Assembly: GCF_030867145.1 (NCBI RefSeq)
Contig: NC_134420.1
Coordinates: 12,854,823-12,918,822, forward strand
DNA from: Opisthocomus hoazin
Lineage: Eukaryota > Chordata > Aves > Opisthocomiformes > Opisthocomidae
Reading direction: 5' to 3'
DNA length: 64,000 nt
The notes below the pieces were generated by a model, which saw only the letters and a program-made list of their open reading frames with translations, searched no databases and was not told the origin of the DNA. The translations under genes were made by a program, and so were the position numbers. Position 1 is the first letter of the stretch. Every line of letters starts with the position of its first letter. This document shows, in pieces, positions 35,831 through 48,108 of this stretch.

Positions 35831-37900
35831 TGTGAAGCAGGTTATTATGGCAAAGGAACTGTCTTTTTAGATCAAGCAGCTTGAAAAACATCATCTTAAA
35901 TAAAATAACAATAGAACTCACCTGCTTATATTGTGTTTTCTACAGTGTAGGATCCTGTGTTATGAATGTTCATCTTTTTAATTCAGAAATTTAAAAATTG
36001 CCCAGTGGTTATATGTTCCACTAGATAGTGAGTTATAGTATATTGCTAATAACATACTTAGAGATTCCCTGTGTTGTTGTTTGTTTTCTCTGTGGTTTTT
36101 TTTAAATTTTTTTAATAGCTCAGAAATAATTCATGGCTCCAAGAGTCTGGACTGTGTTGATACGCAGTCCACCACTGCCATTAAAGCTATACTACTGCAG
36201 AACGACTGTGATTCAGTACAGCTCTAAACCCCACCAATTTCAGATGTCCATCAACACAATTTCAGCAGAAAAATGTGCAACAGACAAAAGCGCTAGATAT
36301 AGCCTTCCCACTCAGTTAAGTAATTCCTGTTCTTGCAAAACACGGCAGTAATGTCATGCATCTCCCCAGACAACCTGAATGAAAGCACTCTATGCCGTGT
36401 GAGCAGTGGGACTAGACAGCAGAAATATGGCCGTCGGGAAAGGCCACAGCCAACACTTGTCATGACGGTGTCAGAATAGCAAACAGGCTTAAGGACACAG
36501 GCAATGCTAGTGGATTCCAGGTAATTTTGGACTTTTGTTTTTATTACAATTTGCCTTCTGCCTCTCTTTTCCATGATTTAGAGATTAGAAATTACCTGTT
36601 TCTATTCTTTCTCCATTCTTTTCCCTACCACCAAGAGATAATTATCTGTCACTTCTCTTACTCTCCTACTAATACTACGTCTGTTCCACAGGTATCAACT
36701 TCCATTTCTCTCAGATCGTCTCATTCACACCTAAAGAAATTCAGAAAATTGTTCTCTTACTCCGCTCCGGCTGGAAGTTTGTTGCTTCTGTTTTAGATCT
36801 AAATAAGGGCTCTTCTTCCCCTGAAGTGTTTACTTTCTAAAAAAAATCTATACTAGCTGCTATAATAAGATATTGTCTTAGCCTATAAATGTCTTGGTTT
36901 ATCATGTACCTTAAAAACTCAGACAGCTTCACACTGACACCTGGCCCATGCACAGTTTGATCTGCCTCTCCTTTCCATTACACAATTTACGCCAACGTTA
37001 GAAAGGCTGAAAGGAACTTTTTACACTGTTCCATATGTAATAAAAGCTAGCTGTAAATACTAATCAACAAGTACTGTATTTGATATTGTCTGTATATAAT
37101 GAGTACTATTCAGTCACATTCAAATTAGAACGTACAAAAGGTTCTTGCTCATTGTTTAATAGAATTGCAAGGGATGTATCACTACAAAGCAAACAGGAAA
37201 CATTTATTTAATGTGTTAAAAAAACAAACTCTTAACTAGTAGTAGCAGAATCTTAAGAGGAATTCATTATGTTTCTGACTTTTCTCAAGTGTCCTAGTTT
37301 TTTTTACAAGGCATTCTCAACAGTTATGAAGTTCTTCGGTGTCTCAGAAATTGCATTATGCTCAAGCATCTTGCACAAATAATTCATTTGACCTAGCAGG
37401 AGATCACAGTTTGCATTAGTCATCCGACAGTAACACTACTCAGATTCCCACACTGAGGCTACAGATGTTTGCTGACCTTAGGCAAAAGGGGTGGTTGGCC
37501 TGCAGGAAACACCGCAAGGTTCCCCGTCCAGCCCACTCCCTGACTGGAATACAGGGGTGCCTTTATCGTGGGAAGTACGTGCATCTATGTGCGAACAGAA
37601 GCCATCAGGAAGAGGAAGTACTACTCCTTTTCTCCTCTTTAAATTAAAAAACCACAAACCTCTAGAATCAAACCTTGAAGTACCAGGGTGAGGATGACCT
37701 AGATGTTCTAGGTTTTCTGTTCCTCAACGTCTTGTTACCACGGCTGGCTGTTGGGGTTTGTCTGCAGAAAGGTCAGCACGTGCTGCCCCTCACCTCACAG
37801 AGCGCTCCCCTGCCCTCTGCACAGCCCTGGTGGGGGTTTCTGCTCCGGCAGTCACTGGCCTATGATGGTCCCACCAGAGCAGCACTCAGACTCCATTAAG
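35831..37900. other. Intergenic, LYVE1 to RNF141
   Basis: Two kilobases of AT-rich sequence turning GC-richer towards 37.7 kb. I find no exon, RNA gene or named repeat. Confidence 0.55.
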
Positions 37901-37929
37901 TATCATTTAAATTGCTATTTATCAGTGCT

Positions 37930-38900
37930 AATAGGAAAGAGAGAATAGCACGGGTAGTCTGGCGTCCCTTCCGACGCTGGGAAGCCCGAGCTGCGCGGCA
38001 CTGGGCAGGCGTCCACTGAGGGCGCAGCAAGGCCCGTCTGCCGAAAAGCTACCCCATTTTGGTCACTCAAGCTCCTACAGCACTTTTCTTAAAAGGAAAC
38101 AACTCCTTCTGCACCATTTCTCCCGCGGAACCAAAGCACCGTTCCGGTACGGCCCCCCCACCCCCAAACTGCAACACGACCGCCGCCTCCCCCGTCCGCA
38201 GCGGGGTACGGTGCCAGGCCGCACAGCCGGCCGGGCGACGAGGAAAGCTGGCGGCGGCCCCGCCCTCTCCCCCGGCCCGCCGTGGCTGCCGGGGGCTCCG
38301 CGGGGCTGGCTCGGCCTCCGTCGCGCGCCGGCGTCACCGAGCCGCGCTGGGAGTCGCCGCCGTTCCTGCGCCTGCGCCGCTCGCCGGCAGCCGGGACGCG
38401 CTGGGGCGCGGCTGCTCTTCGGTCCCGGTCGGGCGGCGGCGAGCAGGATGCCGGGGCCGGCCCTGCGGTGAGGCTGCTGGCGGGGACCTCCGTCCGCGGC
38501 CCCTCGGGGGCGGGCGCGCGGCCCGCAGTCACGGCGCCCTGAGAGGAGCGCACGGCCCGGGCTGGGGGAAGCTGTTGGGTGTGGGCGCCCCACCCCCCAC
38601 GCCCTGAGCCGGGCCTCGCTACCGCGTCCGTCGGGGCGGGAAGGGTCGAGTGTCGGTTGCCCGCGGGCACGGCGGCCACGGGGAAATGGCGGGGGGAGCG
38701 GGCCGCGCCCCGCCGCGCCGGACGGTGGGGGGCGTGAGGCAGCCCGGCTGGTGCGCGCGGCCTGTCACGAGCCCGGCCGTTGGATACGGTTAACCGGTCA
38801 GGTGGAGGCAGCCGCCGTGCCCAGACCGCTGGGGAGTGACGGCAGCGCGCTGCTCCTCGGCGGCTCGTTTCGGAGGGGCTGGAACGGGAGGAGTCTCGTG
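37930..38900 (+). promoter_or_regulatory. RNF141: CpG island promoter of RNF141
   Basis: A dense run of CpG dinucleotides and G+C, unlike anything else in the window. It contains GC boxes (GGGGGCGGGC at 38506-38515, GGGGCGGG at 38633-38640) and a YY1-like AAATGGCGG at 38684-38692. It lies 1.2-2.1 kb upstream of the first RNF141 coding exon, as expected for a housekeeping-type promoter with a non-coding first exon. Possible first-exon donors are CGgtgagg at 38468 and CAGgtggag near 38801; I cannot choose between them. Confidence 0.88.
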
Positions 38901-40030
38901 GTACGCCTGATCGTCTGTGTACAGTTTTGTGTGTTAATGATCTTGATCTGCAAGGAAACACTTCTGCAAGCATCTTTGCTGTGGTTGTTTTGTCCAAATT
39001 TTTGTGTGATACGATCTTACGTTATTAGTTCAGTGGGCTCACAGGCAGCGCTTTGCTTCCTTAGGAAGGCCGTATTTCAACTAGAGGGAGCGCAGGAAGG
39101 CTGCAAGATGTGGCATGGGCTGTATGTGCAGGGTGAAAGGTTATGCTGCTGCAGCGTTGTGCTTCAAGCACATCTTCTGGGTGTGTGCTTGCCAAATGCA
39201 AGGCCTAGATAGCGGAAGAGGAGATGATTTGAGGGTAATTTGTAAGGAGAAAAGTGATGTCAGTGGGAACACATCTGGCTGAGAATAGAAATTGGTCAAA
39301 GTTCAAACATTAAATTGGAAGTTTGTTCCCTTGGAAATGGATAAAGACTCAGAAGGCATAGAATAGATCCTTATGCAGACTTCTGGGGAAAAAGATATGA
39401 GTGTAAAGGAAAGATGAAACAAGTTGGAGAAGTTTGAGCAAGCCAGTTCTGTAATACAGCTTAAAGTTGAGTGTTTTGTGCAGGTAGGGAGATTTCTGAA
39501 TTCGTTCATACTGATGTGGATTCCTTGGCTTACCAGTGTAAGAATGCTGTGAGAGTTCTTTTGATCTGCTAATGTCAGTCTGATGTAAGAAAGCTAATTC
39601 CTAATGTAATGTCTGTGTATAGACATACATTGATATGCTTATTTGTCGACATTCTGACTTTCATGTGCACAAATATTTAGGAAGAACAAAGATTGTCATA
39701 AATCACTATTGTCATCTTAAGATTTTCTTTTCCATTCCATTGGATCTATTTATATGTGTGGACTGGAGTTGCTGAAAAACCTGTGTGAAAAGTTATCTCT
39801 ATTTAATATAAGAATTGCTGTAAGCAAAATAATACATTTTTCTTAAGTTGTTAATGCCACATTCCAGTCTCTTATAAGTGTTCTGTTTTGTTTCTGATTT
39901 GACTGTTCAAGTTGTGTTACTGTAGAATAATTAGACTGGTTAGTGGGCAGCTAAACTCTCACACTAAAAGAAAAAGAGGGAGTAGTCATTCGTAAAACAC
40001 ACATGTAACTCTCTAAAATATTTTTAGCAG
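38901..40030 (+). other. RNF141: RNF141 first intron (5' UTR intron), approximate
   Basis: Sequence between the CpG island and the first coding exon. It is inferred to be an intron because the coding exon begins at a 3' splice site. No coding exon seen. Confidence 0.6.
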
Positions 40031-40217
40031 AGACTCTAGAAGTGAATGAGAACTTCTTTCTACGGAACTTCACCATGGGTCAACAACTTTCAAACCACAC
40101 ACAAACTGTAATTAACAAGTTGCCAGAAAAAGTAGCAAAGCATGCCTCTTTGGTTCAAGAAAGTGGTTTCCTGACATATGAAGAGTTTCTGGGAAGAGTA
40201 GCTGAACTTAATGATGT
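40031..40217 (+). CDS. RNF141: RNF141 first coding exon
   Basis: The exon follows tttttagcag; coding starts at the ATG at 40075 (context caccATGg, a strong start). It encodes [20 protein letters not shown] and on to [13 protein letters not shown]. Bases 40031-40074 are 5' UTR. The donor is gtaagc. Confidence 0.95.
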
Positions 40218-43200
40218 GTAAGCCTTACTTTGTTTCCTTCTTTTTTTAGATTTTACAGAAACCTTGTATGCATTATATTCTCTTGTGCTGGCAAAGCCAT
40301 ATCTGGTCATCTGGTTTTGAAATGTTTCCTTCAGTTCTTAAACTTTCTGTAATGGTTGTAATTACACTTCAAACCCATATCTTCTCTTTAAATTCACTTT
40401 TCTCCAATACTCCTCTTCCAGCAAGTCTTGCTTCTCTTTTAGAAGCTCACAAGAGGTAGGCATTTAGCAGTATCTTTTTGTTAGTGTTACTTGTCTCCCT
40501 TACTCTTCCCCCATCTGCTAGACACCTAAAGATGCAATGCTGCTTCCTCTCTGCCCGTCACTTTGGGTAGGAAGTTGCAATGAGCCCTGTGAAGGTCATA
40601 CAGCTACACTAGGAAGAAGGTACCTGAGAGAACTGTTTGTGACCATCTCTTCCACTTGCATTGACTGATACAGTGATGGCAAAAAGAAATTAACAAAAAA
40701 GCAGGGTCGTTATTTTTACTCAATATTTATGGTATAAAATGATACGAAGTGGAAATGTACATGCTGCAATGGGGCTTTGTATAGTGTGGCTTTTGGTAGT
40801 GTTTGATGTTTAACTAAAATATGAATTTGTATTCAGTTTAGACATTGTCTTGTACAGTGTCATACTTTTACGAATGGCCTCTTCTGGGTAGGCACACAAA
40901 TAGATTTTGAAGAACATTATGTGTTGCCTGAGAATCTAAGTATATCTCAGTATAATTAACTCTAAAAAACCTTGAATAACAATGATATTTTGATTTCTTT
41001 ACAGTGTTTCCTTCAGCCTGAATGTAACTTAGGTTGTCCTTATGGAATAGAGCTTTGTGTCTGTGTTCCATTAAAAAAAAACAACAAACCAGAACCCCCA
41101 AAATCTCAGGGTCACCTGGAGCTTTCACCTGACTGCTTCATTAATATATACCAACAAAAATACACCTCATTTGCATGTGTAGGTGCTTGCATGCCTTTTT
41201 TTACATACATGGTATGGAAGTAACCTTTTTAGATTGGACCATAAGATTGTATGATTACTGTAAGAAACAGTGAAAGTAGATATAAATTAAAATGTCTATA
41301 AAGGACACTTGCTTGCCGATGCTGGATCAACTTGCAAATAACTTTCTGAAATTTACTGTGCAATTTAAAGTGAAATGGACTGTGTATTGTATTTAGTGAC
41401 ATGCTAAGAAGGTCATTACTTTTTAATTTCATGTCTTTGGGCAGTATTGATAAAATCTTTTAAAGACAAAGAGCACATAGGTGAACAATAAATAATACCA
41501 CAGTGGCTGAGGTTGCTGATCTTTGCACATCTAGCACATGACTTAAACCTTATGTTACTTTATTTCAGTACTGCAAAACTGGCTTCCGGACAAGACAAAC
41601 ATCTGTTATTTGAAGTGCAGCCTGGTTCTGATTCTTCTGCTTTCTGGAAGGTGGTCGTTCGGATAATATGTACTAAAGTAAGACTGTTGAAAATTTTAGT
41701 TTGGTGGGGTTTTGATGTACAGATATTTGAGGACTACCACTTTTACTGGTAAAATCAAACAACTGCTACATATATTTTGAGTATATATTTTGATACGGAT
41801 GATGTATTCAGGGATACTATTTGAGATAAATGAAGTCAAAATTCTTTGTTTCTGCAAAAAAGCAGGTTAACAAAAACATTTTCATAACTAAATTTAAAGG
41901 AATGATATCTTCCAGTGGAGTGCTTACAGCCCGTTAGTTACGAATTCAGATGATTTATGAGGTCAAGTCATGGTAGTCAAATAGTACAAGCAAACTGGGA
42001 TAGTAGTAGAAGTTAGTCAGCAATTCCAAGCATTATTAGTTGAGCTAATGTCACTGTGTATATTCTGATTCCTTAGAAAACCATTCTAAAAGTTAAATGT
42101 TTAACTTAGTAAGTTTTGTCACGGTCTTCAAACTAAGTTTGCCCTTTCTAATGAAGAGATATTTTTCCCCTCTGTATCCTATCAAGTAACATCCTTAAGT
42201 GGTCCTGAATTCACTGAGCAATCTTAACATGCAGTTTCAACCAAGCCAACTCTCAAACTTTATTTGGAACTAGCAGCTTTTAATTTTCCATTTGCTCTTA
42301 AGTTTTCATTAAGGCTATTTTAAGTTCAAATATGAAACAACTGGTTATTCTGTTCTTTGTCTAAGTTTAGCCCAGTTTTTTAGACATAGGTCCTTACTCA
42401 CAACTTAATCCATTTGAGTAGTGATGGTAATTGTCTTGCCCTAAAACTGTAGTCCTAACTGTGGTATTCATCATGATGAAACAGCTGTGTTTGCAGGTCT
42501 TGACTCTTATTGAACCAGACTGCAATTTGCTAATACAGTGATGGACACTTGGGGAGGTGGCTACTGCCATGAGAATTGCAGTGCATTCAAAGAATTTTGA
42601 ACAATGTCAAGTAAAAATCTGATATGTAATTGTAAACTATTCTTATATCTTCAGGTAAATAAAACAAGTGGCATCGTGGAAGCTTCCAGAATCTTGAACT
42701 TGTATCAGTTCATTCAGCTTTATAAAGACATCAGTGGTCAAGCAGCAGGAGTTCTTGCACAGAGTGGTACTTCCAAAGAAGTTGCTGAGAGTTTGATGTC
42801 TGTGTCATCTTGTCAGGCCAGCTTGTGGATGGGAAGGTATTTTGATATACTCTAGCTTCAGACCACAGTTACAACATAAATATTTTGGAAGTTGTGTGTA
42901 AAACCTGAACTACAAACTGATCAAAACTGCATGCTCTTGGCAGATGCAGACTTGTATCATCACAAATATGAATAGCATATGTTCTCTTGTACCAAGAGAA
43001 CTGTAGTGTACTTGGATGAAATTCTGTTGGTACTACCATACTTAGCTGCAGAACAATCATTTTAATGATGAGTTCTAATATAAACATGGTGTATGTTGAA
43101 TCTCCTGAATAAGGAAATAGGAGGAAATGGAATCAGCTGCAGCTGATCTAGGGGGTTTGACAGTGTTTGTTTAAACAGATTTTGTTATTGTTCCACTTAA

Positions 43201-46200
43201 AATTTCTCTTCCGCTTTTGCATTTTGGCATGTGAAAGTTCCCATCTGTTGCCACCAGAAACTCATCAATTATAGTAATAATCTAACTTGTAAGACTGGAA
43301 AAATGTGAATTGTCTCACATGTGTTGACATCCTGCTTTGTTAACTAGAGGAAAAGCAAAAGACTGAGGTCAACACCTGCAATAACTTCAGTTCAAACTGA
43401 ATGTAACAGCAAGAAGCTTGTCACCCTTTCCCTATGTGGAAATGTTGCTAGCAGTAATTCCTCACTTTTAACTTTCTGAATTAGTTCAGAGTTCTAACTC
43501 TGTTTCTGGTGAGATAGAGACAGGTTTTAGAAGACAAGGTAGTAAATGGTCTAGTTCTCTATACCAACAAGTGAAGAGCTGGTATCCAGGTATTAAAACA
43601 AGCTGCTGAGCTAGTTAACTGCCTTTAGAATGTCACACTCCAGCTGTTAGAAGGACAAAGGGGTCAGCTGTGTTGTCTGTCTTCAAATAGAGCCCACTGT
43701 TTTTTCTAAGGCAGTGGATTGCAGAATGTGTTCTTTTCATTTAATTTCCTGTTTCTCTTGTTTGGGAACAAATAATCTGAAATTATTGGCTGTTCCTGGA
43801 AGTGTTCAAGGCTAGGTTGGAAGGGGTTTTGAGCAACCTGGTCTAGTGGAAGGTGTCCCAGCCCATGGCAGGGGGGTTGGAACTAGATGATCTGTGTAGT
43901 CCCTTCCAACCTAAACCGTTCTATGATTCTATGATTAAAATGCTAGAATTAGGTAGCAAATTGTGGACGTGTTTGGGAAAGCATATTTTCCTGCTCTTCC
44001 TTAAAGATACAGGGTTATACTAGAACACATGTATATCTGGAAATGGCCTTTTACTTCAGACAAACAAACCAAATTAAAAAAAACCCCAGATGCTTATGCA
44101 AGACAACTTCATATATTGCTTAAGTCAGTGAGTAGATACAAGGTTTCCTAGGTGAGTTTCTTTTTCAGTTTTCAGACTTTGAGATAAGGGAGATGAGCAT
44201 ACTTCATGTTTATAAACTTCATCACTTGAGGTGGCATTAGTGACAAATAACAACAAAAAAGAGTATACTTTTCTAATATACTGGTAATATGCTGAAATTT
44301 AGTGAACTTGTATCTTATCCAAGTTTTTCAAGTCATTAAGAAAAATATAAGGTGAAGCACCTTCAAGTATATTGTGTTTAAGTGTATTTTCCGTTATATT
44401 CTCCATTTGTCTAAATTTTTCTCACCTTTAGACATTTTTCAGCTCTGCAAAAGTCAGCCACCACTATCCAAAACAAGTAAATATTATCTGTTTCATTCTT
44501 CTTCTTATCTTAACTTCTTCCACTGGAATAACACCTCATTTCTGTAGAACATCGACTTACTGTTCGGAGCATTCCAGAATATCCAGACGTGTTTTATGCT
44601 TTCTGATAATGAAGAGATGAGCATTTCCTTAGTTTGGCACTCTTGTATTTTACCATTTCTTCAGAAACTTAGTTCTATGGCTGAATCTTAGATTCCAGAA
44701 ACTTTATAAATAGGGCATCTGTTTGAAGTATAATTGCTTGTATATACACCAGCAAATCTCAAAAATTGAAGTGTTATCAATGGTTAGTACTTAGAGTTGC
44801 ATGGGGAAAGGAAATGAAGGGAGCACGTCCAAGGAACATAGTAAGCTAATCAAGAGGGTTTTTGGAAACTGTTGTCCTCACTGTATGTGAATCACCGTCT
44901 AATTCTACAAAAAAATCTCCTAGGATTCAAAAGTAATTTCTCAAAAAGCAAATTGAAAGGGAAACCCCAAAGACCTACTGAAGAATAAACTAAAAGTGTC
45001 TTAATTGCTGTCCATTAGCTGGCTAATCTGTACAGTTAGATAATTAGTCTGTATTTGAAAAGTTCCCAAGTACCTAGCAAAAGTGGTCTGGTCAATAGTC
45101 AGTAAGGTGGGCTGTCTCTCCTGAAATGCCATTTGTTCTAGAATGCTATCTCTGTGCCCCAAGTCACAGAAGTGACTCCAAAATCAGGATTTTTGGAAAA
45201 CCTAAAATTTCAGAACACCTACTTGGCTGTCTTGGATGTGAGCCGTGTCTATAAAATTTGGGAACTTTTACATGTCTGTTTAGGCTGGTGAAAGCTGAGG
45301 ATTCTCTGCAGCTTTTCACACTTCAGAATTCTTGATAATGCAAATATTTGAGATAGTACTGTTAGGAACTTAAGATACAGGTATCTATTTTTGGGGGAAA
45401 AAAGGGGACAAATAAAATGAAAATGTCTGTCCTGGGGAGTGATCTAATTTTTAAAGGATTTTTTTTTTTTTTTAACTCCCAACAAGAACAGCTAGAAGCT
45501 TTACTGGAAAAGCTGTGGTAACAGTCAATTTGAGACAGAGTCCTAATTTGAAGGTACAATCATGAGGAGTGAGAAGTGTATTGCAAGCTAAAACCAGTCT
45601 TTTCAACCTAATGAGCAGTTTTGCTCTTGGCATTTTGATGGCATATGAAATTAGTGAACATGCATTCTAGTAGTGATCCTCTCAGCATGCATTCTTTTTA
45701 TCTAGGATATAAGCCAGTACACAGAAATTTGACAAAGTTCATCATGAAGTAGTTCAGCCTGACACTTTGTGAAAGGGAGATTCTTTTCCTGCCTTTGATG
45801 TAAACAGTGGTTTTGGTCTCTTGACCAGTCCTGTTATGTGTAACAGTTACAATTTGTCAGACTTCCTTGTTGATTTGAAAAAGGATTTGCATAACCCCTT
45901 GCAACACCAAAAGCACTACATGACAGAAAAAACAGATGCAGATTCTAACAGTTTAGTTCATTTACTGCAGTTTGTTGGTGGCTTGAGGCTATGTCTGCTG
46001 ACATAGGCTGGTATAATGTAACCAGTCCATTCACAAAATTACATGTTCCTTGCAGATAATCACAGGTGTCCCTTTCTGTCCATCACTAATGATTATGAGA
46101 AGTGTAGTACCTAGTGCAGTTCCTAGAGCATAAATATAAAACTTACTAGTTATCTGGGAGAAAATACTGTCTTCTCTTCTGCAGGGTTAAACAGCTGACA

Positions 46201-48108
46201 GATGAAGAGGAATGTTGCATCTGCATGGATGGACGTGCTGATTTAATCTTGCCGTGTGCTCACAGTTTCTGCCAGAAATGCATTGATAAATGGTAATACA
46301 TATTAAAGGATATTCATTATTTTATAGTATGTACTGGTTATCTGACGTGTTTCAGTTTGGTCTGACAGATTGCTTAGTTCATATATAATTTAATGTCTGA
46401 AGATATTTGCAAGCTAATGTACATACAATGCATAATAAGCTTGAGTAAAATCAGATCGCAGCAGAATGAAAGAAGGATTTCAGAATTTGTAAACATCTTA
46501 TGAAGAATTTAACTTTGGAAAAAGATGTGAAAGTGCTTTTCAGCATTTGTTTTTCCATTTCTTACCTCTTTATTCTTGTAAAATTAAATTACTGTATTCT
46601 TGCTCAAAAACTAGAGAAGACAGTGTGTGCTGGTACTGGCATGTTATGCTTCACAAAGTCTCATAAACAGCTTTTTGAGGAAAAAATCAATAGTTTGTAA
46701 GACTACGCAAATATGAAGGCAATTGAACTGTCTTATCACTTATTTGGGAAATAACTATTAGAGGAATTTTTTTCCATATATTATGCTTTCACTTGAAATA
46801 AATAGCATACAATTTACTAATTTAAATAGACTTTTCCAGGAAAAGATTTCTTCTCAACAGCAACACCTTCAAATTTATGTATAACATGTATCTTACAATA
46901 TATGTTCAGCTTCATAGTAAACTGAACAGCTTTTCAGCTTCTGCCTCTGTCTGATACACCAGTTGTTGGAAAACTGGGAGAGAAAAACTGCTTTGTGGAG
47001 GAACGTAGCTCTTCTCTGATCATGCAGAAGACCTACAAGGATTAGGCAGGAGTTCTGGCAGTCTAGCATTAGGTGATAGAGATATTTTCAGTTAAAGGAT
47101 TTTACATTTAGGTCACATAATTTGTGCATAAGAATTTGTTTTGTGGCCTTCTCAAAGGCTTGTCAAGGAAGTTACCTCTTATAACACCATGGTCCCGCAA
47201 GGAAAAAACCAGTAAAAATTGCTGGATCTCAGAGTATAACTAGTCATCTCTTTTCTGGGAAAATAACATCTATCAGCAGTACAGGGCTTATTTTAGCGAC
47301 TGTGGTAGAGAGTAGATCATTTGCTACTTTGGCTAATGAATCAGCTGAACTCTTAACCAAGTTCCAGTTATACCATTCGTTTTTTGGTATTCAGTTTTTA
47401 ATTTTCATCTCTTCTTAACCTAGACAATCTAACGGAGGCTCCCAGCTCAGAATAATAATTGTTTGGGAGCCCTGAGTTAGTCAGTGGAGGGTGATGGGAC
47501 CCTGAGGGACCAGTTCTAAACTTCAGTGGGCTGAATGACCCAGGAAAACAGTTCCTTTTTATATAGGAAGCTTATGGGGACTGGTTTCTGAAGTACCTCA
47601 ACCAAATAGCGAAAGAGAAGAAGAATTAATTTAGACTGTGGCTTTCCATTTAAAGTTTCTGGACAGGTAGCTAAGATGCGTTCTGTTTAACCTGAGCAAA
47701 CTTAGTTATGAGGAACATGGCTCCAAATTTATTAATCAAAGAATGGAGCTACATTCAGAATTGTTGGCCGATCTTCCTCATGAAGAAAAAGTTTTTAATC
47801 AAACAAGAAAAATATATAGGTGGTCTAATCCAGTTAACCTGGCTCTTGAAGTTCTCGCTGAGTTGTTTGGGTTTTTTTGTTTGGGGGCTCTTTTGTCTTT
47901 TTCTGCCCAGGAAGAGACCACCAATGAAAAATACTCATTTCTCTGGCTTCCTAACAGGAGTGATCATCACAGAAGCTGTCCTGTCTGCCGTCGGCAGGTG
48001 ACTGGGGCAAGTGATTCTTGGGTGGTCTCAGATGCACCAACAGAAGATGATGTTGCTACTTACATAATGAACATGGTAGATGAGGCGGGGCAGCCTCACA
48101 GACCCTGA
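40075..48108 (+). CDS. RNF141: RNF141 (ZNF230), RING finger protein 141; complete, 5 coding exons
   Basis: RNF141 is a small RING-finger protein, first described from testis. The RING fold implies E3 ubiquitin-ligase activity, but its substrates are not well known. Coding exons 40075-40217, 41569-41677, 42655-42836, 46185-46292 and 47958-48108 total 693 nt, giving 230 residues, the same length as human. The C3HC4 RING is complete: C155, C158, C169, H171, C174, C177, C188, C191. The N terminus MGQQLS fits the N-myristoylation consensus (Gly2, Ser6), which would tether it to membranes. The middle part ([32 protein letters not shown]) and the C terminus ([21 protein letters not shown]) are almost unchanged from human. 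The gene has a CpG-island promoter and converges with AMPD3. Confidence 0.98.
41569..41677 (+). CDS. RNF141: RNF141 coding exon 2
   Basis: The 109-nt exon after 'ctttatttcag' encodes [20 protein letters not shown] and on to [11 protein letters not shown]. The donor is gtaaga, and it ends on a complete codon. Confidence 0.96.
42655..42836 (+). CDS. RNF141: RNF141 coding exon 3
   Basis: The 182-nt exon after 'atatcttcag' encodes [20 protein letters not shown], continuing through a Ser/Gln-rich linker to SCQASLWMG plus AG. The donor is gtattt. Confidence 0.96.
42837..46184 (+). other. RNF141: RNF141 intron before the RING exon
   Basis: Intron of 3.3 kb with a CR1 3' end at 43790-43938 and a T run of 15 at 45459-45473. 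Otherwise plain sequence. Confidence 0.65.
43790..43938 (+). mobile_element. CR1 LINE 3' end
   Basis: Short CR1 3' fragment in + orientation. 'aaggctaggttggaaggggt', 'ttggaactagatgatctgtg' and 'cccttccaacctaaaccgtt' precede the tail 'ctatgattctatgatt'. It is strongly 5'-truncated, with an ATTCTATG tail, so it belongs to a different subfamily from the ATTCTGTG copies. Confidence 0.92.
46185..46292 (+). CDS. RNF141: RNF141 coding exon 4, RING first half
   Basis: The 108-nt exon after 'cttctgcag' encodes [20 protein letters not shown] and [15 protein letters not shown], the first six zinc ligands of the RING. The donor is gtaata. Confidence 0.97.
46293..47957 (+). other. RNF141: RNF141 last intron
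   Basis: Intron of 1.7 kb. No named repeat. It ends with two possible 3' splice sites, AG at 47909-47910 and AG at 47956-47957; only the second keeps the RING frame. Confidence 0.65.
47958..48108 (+). CDS. RNF141: RNF141 last coding exon, RING second half
   Basis: The exon after 'ttcctaacag' completes Trp and encodes [20 protein letters not shown], then [11 protein letters not shown]... and TGA at 48106-48108. It carries the last zinc pair C188/C191. The open frame upstream of 47958 is intron. Confidence 0.96.

Noticed and set aside
38059-38997. Long open frames on both strands (182, 172, 302 and 86 codons) in the CpG island
   Set aside because: High GC content leaves few stop codons, so long frames arise by chance. 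The translations are Ala/Arg/Pro/Gly-rich with no known domain, overlap each other on both strands and lie over a promoter.
38751-39212. 153-codon frame just after the CpG island
   Set aside because: No recognisable domain. It sits in the presumed RNF141 5' UTR or first intron and changes composition half way, as expected for a chance frame.
47708-47957. Open frame leading into the last RNF141 exon
   Set aside because: It is intron read-through: the RING sequence joins correctly only from 46292 to 47958, and the upstream residues have no counterpart in RNF141.
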